A stretch of DNA of 64,000 bases, from contig JAHDBJ010000003.1 in the NCBI GenBank assembly GCA_020630435.1, forward strand, positions 1 through 64,000, read 5' to 3'. This document shows positions 18,922 to 26,654 of the stretch, in pieces. A program made the translations under genes and the position numbers. The notes beneath the pieces were generated by a model. It was not told where the DNA came from. It was given only the letters and a program-made list of their open reading frames with translations, and ran no database searches. This DNA comes from Saprospiraceae bacterium (GTDB lineage: Bacteria > Bacteroidota > Bacteroidia > Chitinophagales > Saprospiraceae). Position 1 is the first letter of the stretch. Each line of letters opens with the position of its first letter.

Positions 18922-20130
18922 ATGGAAACAGCAGAAGTACAATTATTGTCCAACCGAATCCAAAGATTAAACGAATCTGCAACTATCAAAATGGCTCAAC
19001 TGGCTAGAGACCTACGAGCTAAAGGACATGATGTTATTAGTTTAAGTCTAGGAGAACCAGATTTTGACACTCCGCAACACATTAAAGATGCTGCTATTCA
19101 GGCATTGAATGAAGGGCAAACAAAGTATACCCCAGTTCCTGGATTACCTGTTTTACGTGAAGCTATTGTAAATAAATTCAAACGGGAAAATAACTTAGAC
19201 TTTGAACCAAGCCAAATTGTGGTTTCTAATGGCGCAAAGCAATCTATTGCAAATCTTTGTATGACCCTTTTAGATAAAGGAGATGAAGCAGTCATCCTTA
19301 CTCCGTTCTGGGTTACATATAGTGAAATTGTAAAGTTGGCCAATGCAAAACCTATAGAAGTCTCTGCTGGTATAGAACAAGATTTTAAAGTAACCGCTGA
19401 ACAGCTCGATGCTGCCATTACGGATAAAACACGTATTGTATTATTCTCTTCTCCTTGTAATCCAACAGGCTCAGTTTATCTTGAACATGAATTAAGAGCT
19501 ATTGCAGATGTTGTAGCTAAATATGAAAATATTGTAATCATTTCAGATGAGATATACGAACATATCAATTTTACAGGAAAACACGTCAGTATCGGTACAT
19601 TTGAAAATGTAAAAGATAGAACAGTAACCGTAAATGGTTTTTCAAAAGGGTTTGCTATGACAGGGTGGCGACTGGGCTATTTAGGAGCTCCTCACTGGAT
19701 AGCAAAAGCCTGTACTAAAATGCAAGGTCAAATCACCTCTGGAGCTACTGCCTTTGGTCAAATTGCTGCTGCTCATGCTCTTAATTCCGATATGACTCCT
19801 ACGTATAAGATGCGTGAAGCTTTTGAAAAAAGAAGAAATCTTGTTGTAAGTTTAATGCGTGAAATTCCAAAATTTAAAGTTAATAATCCATTAGGTGCAT
19901 TCTATGTTTTTCCTGATGTAAGTGCCTACTTTGGAACTAGCTATGAGGGGCAAGCTATAAATAATGCTAGTGACTTATGCGAGTTCTTACTGCAAAAAGC
20001 ACACGTTGCTTGTGTAACAGGATCAGCATTTGGAGCAGACCGATGTATTAGACTTTCGTATGCCGCTTCCGAAGAACAACTTACCGAAGCTATCCAGAGA
20101 ATAAAAGAAGCTGTGGCAAAACTAAAATAA
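18922..20130 (+). CDS. aspC: Pyridoxal-phosphate aspartate aminotransferase, class I fold
   Basis: The 402-residue protein is a fold-type I aminotransferase. Visible features are the substrate-binding SLGEPDFDTP near the N terminus, the NPTGS motif (FSSPCNPTGS), IISDEIYEHI with the PLP-N1-binding Asp, the PLP Schiff-base lysine Lys242 in NGFSKGFAMTGWRLGY, and the C-terminal CIRLSYAAS with the carboxylate-binding Arg. The pattern matches the bacterial 1-gamma/Ib aspartate aminotransferases, so the reaction is aspartate plus 2-oxoglutarate to oxaloacetate plus glutamate. Specificity for aspartate over other amino acids or prephenate cannot be settled by eye. It is monocistronic, with a strong terminator downstream. 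Confidence 0.9.
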   Translation: METAEVQLLSNRIQRLNESATIKMAQLARDLRAKGHDVISLSLGEPDFDTPQHIKDAAIQALNEGQTKYTPVPGLPVLREAIVNKFKRENNLDFEPSQIVVSNGAKQSIANLCMTLLDKGDEAVILTPFWVTYSEIVKLANAKPIEVSAGIEQDFKVTAEQLDAAITDKTRIVLFSSPCNPTGSVYLEHELRAIADVVAKYENIVIISDEIYEHINFTGKHVSIGTFENVKDRTVTVNGFSKGFAMTGWRLGYLGAPHWIAKACTKMQGQITSGATAFGQIAAAHALNSDMTPTYKMREAFEKRRNLVVSLMREIPKFKVNNPLGAFYVFPDVSAYFGTSYEGQAINNASDLCEFLLQKAHVACVTGSAFGADRCIRLSYAASEEQLTEAIQRIKEAVAKLK

Positions 20131-20156
20131 GCTCTTTTTTTAAAAAAGAATATATT

Positions 20157-20192
20157 AAAATCGACAGTATCGTACGATACTGTCGATTTTTT
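20157..20192 (+). terminator. Strong palindromic terminator after the aminotransferase
   Basis: AAAATCGACAGTATCG is mirrored perfectly by CGATACTGTCGATTTT around a central TA, and runs into a T6 tract. It starts 27 bp past the stop codon. Confidence 0.9.
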
Positions 20193-20245
20193 ATTCTTGC
20201 TATAAGAAACTTAAGTATTATTATGAAAAAGAATTGAAATTATTT

Positions 20246-20253
20246 TACATTTG
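20246..20253 (+). promoter_or_regulatory. Candidate -7 promoter element of the SH3 protein gene
   Basis: TACATTTG is an exact match to the Bacteroidota TAnnTTTG element, about 40 bp upstream of the start codon at 20293. No TTTG is found at the expected distance upstream, so only the -7 half is supported. Confidence 0.45.
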
Positions 20254-20292
20254 TTCAACTAGAAATTCATTTCAAATCATAATCTTAAAACT

Positions 20293-20976
20293 ATGGGACT
20301 TTTTGATGTACTAACAGACATTGTAAAGAATGTAAAAAATAAAAATAGGGAAAATCCTGATGTAAGAACAGCCGATAAATCTGTTTTTGACGATTTAACG
20401 GACAAGTTTAAAGATCTTTTGGATAAAAAGAATGAACCAGAAGTAAAACCAACTGCTCCAAAGCCTAGAACAACAGTTCCAGATGTACCTTTTTTCTATG
20501 AAGATTTGGTAAAAAAGGTAGATGAAGCAAAACGAGAAAATGAAACTAATCCAGAAGTAGAAACGGCTGATAAATCAGTCTACGATGATCTAATGGGTGA
20601 GATAGAAAATCTTAAAAGGAAACTAGCAGAACAAGAAAATGAGGCAAAAGAAAAAGACCTAATAGAAACTACAGCTAAAAATGTAAGTGAAACTACAACA
20701 ACGCATCAAAACGTAGAGACCAATAGAAACGAAACAAAACGTGCCTTAGTTGCTGGTATGCAAGCGACAACCAATAGTTTTGGCGGTTCACTCCAGATGC
20801 GTATGAACCCTGATATGGCTGCTGCTACTAATTCAACTCGAATTCCTGATAAATCGCTGATTACAATTCTTGAAATCTCAGATAAATCAATTCATTTAGA
20901 TGGTCAAGTAAGCTATTTTGTGCTTGTCGATTATCAAGGTCAACAAGGCTGGCTACTAGATAGTTATTTGTTCTAG
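20293..20976 (+). CDS. Duplicated-motif protein with C-terminal bacterial SH3-like domain
   Basis: A 227-residue protein without a signal peptide. The first half contains two copies of a 20-residue acidic motif (NPDVRTADKSVFDDL at about 22-36 and NPEVETADKSVYDDL at about 92-106), each followed by a charged helix, with a Pro-rich linker (KPTAPKPRTTVP) between them. A Thr/Asn/Glu-rich linker follows. The final 70 residues (GGSLQMRMNPDMAAA, SLITILEISDK, QGQQGWLLDSYLF) fit an SH3b fold as found in cell-wall and regulatory proteins. With no export signal, a cytoplasmic scaffold role is as likely as peptidoglycan binding. Confidence 0.6.
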   Translation: MGLFDVLTDIVKNVKNKNRENPDVRTADKSVFDDLTDKFKDLLDKKNEPEVKPTAPKPRTTVPDVPFFYEDLVKKVDEAKRENETNPEVETADKSVYDDLMGEIENLKRKLAEQENEAKEKDLIETTAKNVSETTTTHQNVETNRNETKRALVAGMQATTNSFGGSLQMRMNPDMAAATNSTRIPDKSLITILEISDKSIHLDGQVSYFVLVDYQGQQGWLLDSYLF

Positions 20977-21069
20977 TCCGTTTTTAAAAAATGCCTTATA
21001 TATGCTAAGAGTATGTTGAAAATTAACTTTTGGAGATAAAAAGAATCATTTTTTGGGTTAAACTAAACA

Positions 21070-21096
21070 AGGCTCAAAAATGGATATTTTTAGCCT
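21070..21096. repeat. Imperfect hairpin between convergent genes
   Basis: AGGCT-c-AAAAAT pairs with ATTTTT-AGCCT around a 4-base loop with a one-base bulge. It lies between the plus-strand SH3 gene and the minus-strand DUF1573 gene and may end either transcript. No clean T-tract follows on either strand. Confidence 0.35.
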
Positions 21097-21111
21097 AAAG
21101 TATTAAACATA

Positions 21112-21257
21112 GAAGTTGTTCAAAAACAGCTTGCTGACTTCTGAAAAAACCTTTTTGCTTCCATTTTTACTTTTTTTCGCTATGTAGCTCTAAAAAAAGT
21201 GCGATAGAAACAAATATTCAATTTTAATAAGTTCAACAGCCATTCTTGAACAACTTC
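21112..21257 (-). mobile_element. MITE-like dispersed repeat, copy 1 (146 bp)
   Basis: The ends are perfect 12-bp inverted repeats (GAAGTTGTTCAA at 21112-21123 and TTGAACAACTTC at 21246-21257) that continue imperfectly to about 33 bp. In reverse complement the body matches the element at 26382-26505: shared pieces include CTTATTAAAATTGAAT, GCACTTTTTTTAGA, ATGGAAGCAAAA and TTTTTCAGAAG. It is 22 bp longer than copy 2. It has no ORF and lies in the intergenic space after the DUF1573 gene. No clear target-site duplication is visible. Confidence 0.7.
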
Positions 21258-21268
21258 ATGCTCTAAAT

Positions 21269-21685
21269 CTAAAATTCAAAAGAATAAGTTACTTGTTCTA
21301 CGATTGGATAACCTGTTTTAGGATCTTCTCCTTTTAATATTATATCAATCATAACCGTCTCGGATTTTTCTTTTTCTGTACTATCAAAAATAGCTTCAAT
21401 TGTCCCTTTACCACCTGGAGGGATAGGCTTAGTAGGATAATCAAGAGTAGTACAATGGCAAGAAGATGCAATTTCAATTACTAAATCAGCATTTCCCTTA
21501 TTCGTGAAAGGATACGAAAATGTCCGTTTATCTCCTTTTGCCACTTTCCCCAGTTCGATATGCTTTTTCTTAAAAACCATCTTAGGAATTCCATCTTTCG
21601 ATGAATTATTACTTGTCATTTTTTTTGTTGTATCACAAGCAGCAAATAAAAAAATAATCGTACAAAAAGTAATGATCCGATACAT
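21269..21685 (-). CDS. DUF1573 lipoprotein
   Basis: A lipoprotein signal (MYRIITFCTIIFLFAAC, lipobox FAAC) is followed by a 100-residue Ig-like DUF1573 domain. It includes IELGKVAKGDKRTFSYPFTN, the CHC pair in EIASSCHCTTLDYP and the PIPPGGKGTIEAIFDS strand pair, all standard for the family. The role is unknown; DUF1573 proteins are exported, very common in Bacteroidota, and resemble ASPM/SPD-2/Hydin (ASH) type beta domains. Eighteen bp separate it from the yaaA stop codon, so it is the distal gene of a two-gene operon. Confidence 0.85.
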   Translation of the reverse strand: MYRIITFCTIIFLFAACDTTKKMTSNNSSKDGIPKMVFKKKHIELGKVAKGDKRTFSYPFTNKGNADLVIEIASSCHCTTLDYPTKPIPPGGKGTIEAIFDSTEKEKSETVMIDIILKGEDPKTGYPIVEQVTYSFEF

Positions 21686-21703
21686 ATTTAAATATATTTT
21701 ATT

Positions 21704-22465
21704 TTATCGAGTAAACACAAAATTCTTATCAGAGGATAAGTCTCCATTGAAACGGTAATCCTCCCAATCAAATTGCTTTAAAGCCATTGGTTCTGTCAAA
21801 CGATTTTGAATAACATAACGACACATCAAACCTCTAGCTTTTTTAGCAGAGAATGAAATGACTTTATAAACACCGTTTCTATTTTCCTTAAAACTTATTT
21901 CATATAAATCTCCTTTGAGTATTGATTTATTAACTGATTTAAAATACTCTTTAGAAGCAAGATTTACAATAAATTGACTCCCTGAATCTTCTAGATCTGT
22001 GTTAATTAAGTTTGTAATTTCATCTGACCAAAACTGATACAAATTTTTATATCCATTCACACTCAATTTAGTTCCCATTTCGAGTCGATAAGGCTGCATT
22101 AAATCTAGGGGTTTTAAGAGACCATACAACCCTGATAAAATTCTTAATTTTTTTTGTGCAAACTGCATTTCTTCACTAGAAAAGGTTTCAGCTTGTAATC
22201 CTGTATAGACATCTCCTTTAAACGCTAAAGTAGCGATTTTTGCATTCTTAGTAGTGAAAGGTCTACGAAATGTTTTAAACCTTTCTTCATTAAGTATTGC
22301 TATTTTTTCGCTTACTCCCATCAAATGCTGAATATCACTAGCATTTTTATTTTTTAATACATCAATTAAACCCTGACTTTTTTCAATTAGTCGTGGTGTA
22401 GTATAATTATTGGTTTCTACTTCAGAAAAATCTAAGGTCTTAGCGGGAGAAATCAATAAAATCAT
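21704..22465 (-). CDS. yaaA: Peroxide stress protein YaaA
   Basis: The sequence opens with MILLISPAKTLDFSEVE and contains the family segments ALKFN-like TFRRPFTTKNAKIATLAFKG, DVYTGLQAETF, LRILSGLYGLLKPLDLMQPYRLEMG and ISFSAKKARGLMCRYVI. The length of 253 residues is normal. In E. coli YaaA lowers intracellular free iron during hydrogen peroxide stress and binds DNA; the same role is likely here. It is first in an operon with the DUF1573 lipoprotein gene. No OxyR-like site was identified in its leader. Confidence 0.92.
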   Translation of the reverse strand: MILLISPAKTLDFSEVETNNYTTPRLIEKSQGLIDVLKNKNASDIQHLMGVSEKIAILNEERFKTFRRPFTTKNAKIATLAFKGDVYTGLQAETFSSEEMQFAQKKLRILSGLYGLLKPLDLMQPYRLEMGTKLSVNGYKNLYQFWSDEITNLINTDLEDSGSQFIVNLASKEYFKSVNKSILKGDLYEISFKENRNGVYKVISFSAKKARGLMCRYVIQNRLTEPMALKQFDWEDYRFNGDLSSDKNFVFTR

Positions 22466-22770
22466 ATTTTTTTCTTTTTTAAAAAATTATCTAGAAAAAA
22501 AATGTGAGACAATTTTTTAGTTTTTTTATAAAAAAATTAAACACAAAAACAGCTATCAAAAGCTTTACATACATATAATTTTATCAAAAAACAGCTTAAA
22601 ACGATGTCACAAAAAAATAAGCTACCCCTGTAACTAATTAAAATTATAACTATCTTGTGTATGTAATTTATTTAAAAGTAGTTTTTGTGTTTATTTGTTT
22701 GGGTTAGAGACCCTAGTTAAGTAATTAGCTAGGGTTTTTCTTTTTAAGATTGCTACAAAAATAAAAACAA
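22466..22770. other. Intergenic region with plus-strand terminator, 305 bp
   Basis: It lies between two minus-strand genes, ribD upstream and yaaA downstream, and is A-rich near yaaA. It holds a hairpin at 22710-22735 whose T-tract is on the plus strand, although no plus-strand gene precedes it. A partial plus-strand promoter is present (TTG at 22655-22657 and, 21 nt on, TAGTTTTTG, one base too long for the consensus). Confidence 0.4.
22710..22740 (+). terminator. Orphan terminator hairpin on the plus strand
   Basis: ACCCTAG (22710-22716) pairs with CTAGGGT (22729-22735), followed by TTTTTC. On the minus strand no T-tract follows, so it does not look like the ribD terminator. Possibly the end of an unrecognised short plus-strand transcript. 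Confidence 0.5.
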
Positions 22771-23817
22771 TTACGGCTTTAACCAAATTAGTTCATCATC
22801 TCCAATATCTTCTCTCTTTATTTCTACACATTGGCGATTCAGTAATAATGGTGGAGCTTGTATACCTTTATAAAAGTTCTTTTTACCAATAAAAACACGT
22901 GCCTCATCCCATATCCTATTTTCAATAAAATGGTTGATTAATGTTGAGCCTCCCTCAACAATTAAAGAGTTAATTTTTTTATGATTAAGCACTTCGATTA
23001 ACTTAGGCAAAAGTTCTTTCCTATTTTTTATATCAACAAATGTGGTCTGTTGGAAAGCTATTGAACGATTCTTATTGGATGTAAAAATTAGTGTAGGCAA
23101 ACTATCATCTAACAAATGATAATGTTCGCCTAACTTCTTTTTTAAATCTATCGTTATACGTAATGGATGCTTTCCAAAATAAAGTCTATTATTTAGCCTA
23201 GGATTATCTATTAGTGCCGTATTTGTCCCTACAAGTATAGCCCCTTCTTCACTTCGCCATTTATGAACTAATCGTTTTGAGATAGAATTTGTAATCCAAA
23301 CTTGTTCATTATTTTTTCCTATAAAACCATCGCTACTCTGAGCATATTTAAGAATAATATATGGTCGTTTTTTCAACTCATAAGTAGCAAATCTCTGAAT
23401 CAAATTAAGTCCTTCTTCTTCCAGTATACCCACTTTTACATCAATACCATTAGCCTTGAGTTTTTGGATACTCTTTCCACCTACTTTTTTCGTTGGATCT
23501 ACACAACTAATAATCACCTTCTTGATATGATGTCGAAGCACAAGATCAACACAAGGAGGCGTCTTTCCATAATGAAAACATGGCTCTAAGGAAACATAAA
23601 GGCTTGAGTCTTTTAAATATCGTTTATCTTTTTCTTTAACGGAGGCAAAAGCATTGACCTCAGCATGAGCACCACCATAAATTTGATGAAATCCTTCTCC
23701 TATAATTTTATTTTTATAGTAAATCACCGCTCCTACCATTGGATTAGGTGTAACTTTTCCCAGTCCCAATTTAGCTAACTGGAAACAGCGTCTCATTATT
23801 TTTTCATCAATTGTCAT
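22771..23817 (-). CDS. ribD: Bifunctional diaminohydroxyphosphoribosylaminopyrimidine deaminase / 5-amino-6-(5-phosphoribosylamino)uracil reductase
   Basis: The N-terminal cytidine-deaminase-like domain has the zinc and catalytic residues His51 and Glu53 (GGAHAEVNAFASV), Cys80 (SLEPC) and Cys89 (GKTPPC). The C-terminal reductase domain (about 148-345) begins with RPYIILKYAQSSDGFIG and includes ILVGTNTALIDNPRL and SLIVEGGSTLINHFI for NADPH binding. It catalyses the second and third steps of riboflavin synthesis from GTP. Length (348) is typical. It starts 22 bp after the hemA stop codon, so the two probably share a transcript; other rib genes are not in the window. Confidence 0.95.
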   Translation of the reverse strand: MTIDEKIMRRCFQLAKLGLGKVTPNPMVGAVIYYKNKIIGEGFHQIYGGAHAEVNAFASVKEKDKRYLKDSSLYVSLEPCFHYGKTPPCVDLVLRHHIKKVIISCVDPTKKVGGKSIQKLKANGIDVKVGILEEEGLNLIQRFATYELKKRPYIILKYAQSSDGFIGKNNEQVWITNSISKRLVHKWRSEEGAILVGTNTALIDNPRLNNRLYFGKHPLRITIDLKKKLGEHYHLLDDSLPTLIFTSNKNRSIAFQQTTFVDIKNRKELLPKLIEVLNHKKINSLIVEGGSTLINHFIENRIWDEARVFIGKKNFYKGIQAPPLLLNRQCVEIKREDIGDDELIWLKP

Positions 23818-23839
23818 TCAGATCGCTCTTGAGGTAGGT

Positions 23840-25060
23840 CTACTTGATTATTGCTTTTCTGGCTACCTTCATTGGAATCCCTATGCACTTTTTCTCCATA
23901 TAAGAAAGCATCTTTTCGATAAGCTCTTTACTAGAATCATCTAGTTCTTCTAATTCTTTCTTAAAAACCTCATTCATTGCTTTTTCTTTCACCGCTTTAA
24001 TTTTTTCGGGGATATCCTTCATTGCCTTTTCCAATTGGCGTTGTTTATGGATTGGAATAAACTCCTTAAGATTACGTTTTATTATCTTTCTAGCGTTTGT
24101 TATCTCATTCTCACGGAAAGATAGGTTTTTCTTTGCTAACGTCTTTAAATCTTCGATTTCTATATATTGAACATCAAAGTTTTTAGAAACAGTTTGTTCA
24201 ACATTATTTGGAATGCCTAAATCAACAATTAATTTTTCATCCTTCTCTCCTTGTAATAAGGTTTTATAATTTGTAGAATTAACAATTGCCTGAGTAGCAC
24301 CAGTACAAACAAAAAGAGCATCAAATCCTCCTTTGTAATCTTCTAAACTATCTAAACCAAATGCTTTCCCTTCTACAAAACCCGCCAATTTTTCAGCACG
24401 TTGCACATTTCTATTAAATATTGCAATATTAGTATACTGATGTTTTTTTAAAAATTTGCAAACCAAATTATGCGTTTGTCCAGCACCAATTAAAATGATA
24501 CGAGCATCTTTACTAAGCTTATAGTGTAGCATTTTCTGAATCGCTAAAGAAACAATAGAAACAGGCTTCTCTCCTATCTTAGTTTGATCATATACTTCTT
24601 TTGCCACTTTTACAGTAAAATCCATTGCTAAACGAATATGATCGCCTGTAAGCTTTCGCTTTTTGGATTGTTCATAGGCATCTCTCAATTGTCTAAGGAT
24701 CTCTCTCTCCCCTACAACCATAGAGTTAATAGAACTTGCCACTTCATAAAGGTGTTGTATTGCATATTTTCCTTCATATTGTTGAACGAGTTCTAAATCA
24801 TTTTTTTCAATAGTAGGATTTAATCTTTTGAAAAAATGATTTTTAAAACTAGGATCTAGTATTCTTTTGGTATAAAAAAAATAGGTTACTCTATTGCAGG
24901 TAGGAAGATATAAAAGCTCATCTATATTTAAACTATCCTTGAATTTAGACAATTGTGTCGCTATAGGAACTTGTTCTGTGTCGCTAAGAACAAACTGTCC
25001 TATTTTTTGCAAACTGCATTGCTGATGAGTAACGGTAAATATTTTATAATGATCTAACAT
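23840..25060 (-). CDS. hemA: Glutamyl-tRNA reductase
   Basis: The 406-residue protein has the catalytic Cys55 in LPTCNRVTYFF, the conserved SSINSMVVGEREILRQLRDAYEQ, a Rossmann NADPH domain (IILIGAGQTHNLVC, then AIFNRNVQRAEKLA), FVCTGATQAIV and ERVIVDLGIP-like LIVDLGIPNNVE, and a helical C-terminal dimerisation domain. It reduces glutamyl-tRNA to glutamate-1-semialdehyde, the first committed step to tetrapyrroles in the C5 pathway. A promoter -7 element (TACTTTTG) lies about 20 bp upstream, giving a very short leader. ribD follows. Confidence 0.95.
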   Translation of the reverse strand: MLDHYKIFTVTHQQCSLQKIGQFVLSDTEQVPIATQLSKFKDSLNIDELLYLPTCNRVTYFFYTKRILDPSFKNHFFKRLNPTIEKNDLELVQQYEGKYAIQHLYEVASSINSMVVGEREILRQLRDAYEQSKKRKLTGDHIRLAMDFTVKVAKEVYDQTKIGEKPVSIVSLAIQKMLHYKLSKDARIILIGAGQTHNLVCKFLKKHQYTNIAIFNRNVQRAEKLAGFVEGKAFGLDSLEDYKGGFDALFVCTGATQAIVNSTNYKTLLQGEKDEKLIVDLGIPNNVEQTVSKNFDVQYIEIEDLKTLAKKNLSFRENEITNARKIIKRNLKEFIPIHKQRQLEKAMKDIPEKIKAVKEKAMNEVFKKELEELDDSSKELIEKMLSYMEKKCIGIPMKVARKAIIK

Positions 25061-25080
25061 TCGCTAAGCTTAATCTTTTA

Positions 25081-25088
25081 CAAAAGTA
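25081..25088 (-). promoter_or_regulatory. Candidate -7 promoter element of hemA
   Basis: On the minus strand the bases read TACTTTTG, an exact TAnnTTTG match, ending 20 bp before the hemA start codon. No TTTG lies 17-23 nt further upstream. Confidence 0.45.
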
Positions 25089-25137
25089 AAGCCTATGCCG
25101 CATTGATTTTGTCATATTTCTGTCATCAAAAAATAAA

Positions 25138-25161
25138 AGATGTCTAATTTGGAAGACATCT
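25138..25161 (-). terminator. Terminator after the rhomboid gene
   Basis: An 8-bp perfect stem (AGATGTCT and AGACATCT) with an 8-nt loop lies 27 bp past the rhomboid stop codon. It is followed on the minus strand by a T-rich run (TTTATTTTTT). Confidence 0.75.
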
Positions 25162-25187
25162 AAATTAAGCGTAGTTTTTTTTAGCCA

Positions 25188-25913
25188 TTACCATAAAGTA
25201 TGATCTGTATTCCAGCCTTGATTTTGAGCATTTTCTTCTTCTTTCAATCGTTCTTGCTTTGTTTTTTCAAAAATATCTCTTGGTAAAAAGTAGCTTTTTT
25301 GACTTTCTTCTTCCTCAGACCATTTGTATTCTAGAGCTGCCAATTCATCAGGTTCAAGTTCATCACGATATGTAAACGCAATTATAGCACCTATAATTAA
25401 TCCTATAAGATGTGATTCCCATGAGATATTCTCTTCTGGATTGGGAACTAATCCAACTAACATTCCACTATATAAAATAATGATGATTAAGGATAAAACC
25501 ACAGACTTCATATTTCGTCTAAATACTCCCGTCCAAAAGATAAATGAAACAAATCCATATACAATCCCACTTGCTCCAATATGATAGACTTGACGTGCAA
25601 ATAACCAAATAACAATTCCTGTCAAAACATATATTAAAAGAAGGCTTTTTTTCGCAATTTTAGGAAAAAAATAAAGTATAATTCCTGTTGATACAAATAA
25701 TGGAAAGCTATTATTAAAAAGATGATAAAAATCGCCATGAACAAAAGGACTAGTAAAAATTCCTAGGAGTCCATCAGAATGTAAAGGGTGCATCGCTAGA
25801 AAACGTAAATCTAAGCCTAAGAAATACTTTAAAAGATGAACAATCCAGATTATAACAACTAGAACAGTTGGAAGGGTTAAGCTATTTTTAAATTTTAAAT
25901 TCACATCAGACAT
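25188..25913 (-). CDS. Rhomboid family intramembrane serine protease
   Basis: The core of six transmembrane helices carries the catalytic dyad Ser115 in HIGASGIVYGF and His168 in SWESHLIGLIIGA, with the conserved HLFNNSF in the second helix whose Asn helps form the oxyanion hole. The protein (241 aa) ends in a 45-residue charged cytoplasmic tail (DELEPDELAALEYKWSEEEE and onward). It cleaves transmembrane substrates inside the membrane; the substrate is unknown. Monocistronic with its own terminator. Confidence 0.92.
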   Translation of the reverse strand: MSDVNLKFKNSLTLPTVLVVIIWIVHLLKYFLGLDLRFLAMHPLHSDGLLGIFTSPFVHGDFYHLFNNSFPLFVSTGIILYFFPKIAKKSLLLIYVLTGIVIWLFARQVYHIGASGIVYGFVSFIFWTGVFRRNMKSVVLSLIIIILYSGMLVGLVPNPEENISWESHLIGLIIGAIIAFTYRDELEPDELAALEYKWSEEEESQKSYFLPRDIFEKTKQERLKEEENAQNQGWNTDHTLW

Positions 25914-25988
25914 AGCTATTGAACAAGGATTTATTAAACTTGTTCATTTTGGATAGAAATTGGTTACTTTATAACGTTTACTTGTATT

Positions 25989-26354
25989 TTATTGTACTAA
26001 TATCTTATAAATTTTAGGACAACGATTTCTTATTCGGTCTCTCACGTTTTCATTCAAATCAAATTCAAAGGCATTTTTAGTTTCGACTTCTTGAACACAA
26101 CTTTTCATTTTTCTCACTTCCTTATCTAAAACATCAAACGCTACAAACAATTTCTCTAATTGTTTGTCTTTTTTCATTTTTTCCATTTTTAAGTTTTGTG
26201 TTATAACCCTCTCTCCACAGCGGCATATATCAGTAACTATTGTATCATAATTCAATCTTTTTTCTTCTTGTTTTTGGGGTGTAATATCACACGCTTCTAA
26301 ACAAATAAAATTACTTAGGAGTACCAGTAATAACAAGAAGTTAAAGCTTTTCAT
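25989..26354 (-). CDS. Small four-Cys lipoprotein (paralogue of 32624-33007)
   Basis: A 121-residue protein whose lipoprotein signal ends at LEAC, followed by DITP. The mature part is helical with Cys residues in a fixed order: DICRCGE, KSCVQEVE, RNRCPKIYKIL. The same order occurs in the lipoprotein at 32624-33007 (EMCKCLK, NDCINVLE, EKNCPKIASFI), which also begins CDI after its lipobox. The two are therefore paralogues of a family I cannot name. They are probably periplasm-facing and disulphide-stabilised. Confidence 0.7.
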   Translation of the reverse strand: MKSFNFLLLLVLLSNFICLEACDITPQKQEEKRLNYDTIVTDICRCGERVITQNLKMEKMKKDKQLEKLFVAFDVLDKEVRKMKSCVQEVETKNAFEFDLNENVRDRIRNRCPKIYKILVQ

Positions 26355-26381
26355 TTTTTGTTTGTTTAGAAATCACCTTAT

Positions 26382-26505
26382 GAAGTTGTCCAATAATTGG
26401 CTGCTGAGCTTATTAAAATTGAATTTTTGTTTCCATTGCGCACTTTTTTTAGAATGGAAGCAAAAGGCTTTTTCAGAAGCCCGTAAGCTATTTTTGAACA
26501 ACTTC
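26382..26505 (+). mobile_element. MITE-like dispersed repeat, copy 2 (124 bp)
   Basis: The ends are GAAGTTGTCCAA (26382-26393) and TTGAACAACTTC (26494-26505), with a one-base mismatch in the 12-bp terminal inverted repeat. It aligns along its length with the reverse complement of copy 1 at 21112-21257, apart from a 22-bp segment present only in copy 1. It has no coding capacity; a 60-residue open frame over it is chance. Confidence 0.7.
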
Positions 26506-26520
26506 TATATATACCAAAAA

Positions 26521-26550
26521 GATAGATTACAAAATCAACTGTAATCTATC
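26521..26550 (-). terminator. Terminator after the ARPP-1 lipoprotein gene
   Basis: An 11-bp perfect stem (GATAGATTACA and TGTAATCTATC) with an 8-nt loop is followed by TTTTTGG on the minus strand. It lies about 100 bp past the stop at 26655. Confidence 0.75.
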
Positions 26551-26654
26551 TTTCCAAAGCTAATCTTTTTTATAATAATTTTACATTTTTTAAATGTATT
26601 TTTTTGATTAACCGTTTCTATAAATAGTGCTTCGTTTTAACGTCAAATTATTGA

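Larger units (their letters stand above)
26355..26654. other. Intergenic region with MITE-like copy and terminator, 300 bp
   Basis: It contains the second copy of the inverted-repeat element (26382-26505) directly followed by the ARPP-1 gene terminator (26521-26550). The remaining 100 bp are AT-rich without recognisable features. Confidence 0.6.

Noticed and set aside
26362-26544. 60-residue plus-strand frame over the MITE-like copy 2
   Set aside because: It spans the repeat element and the start of a terminator, and the corresponding frame is not kept in copy 1.
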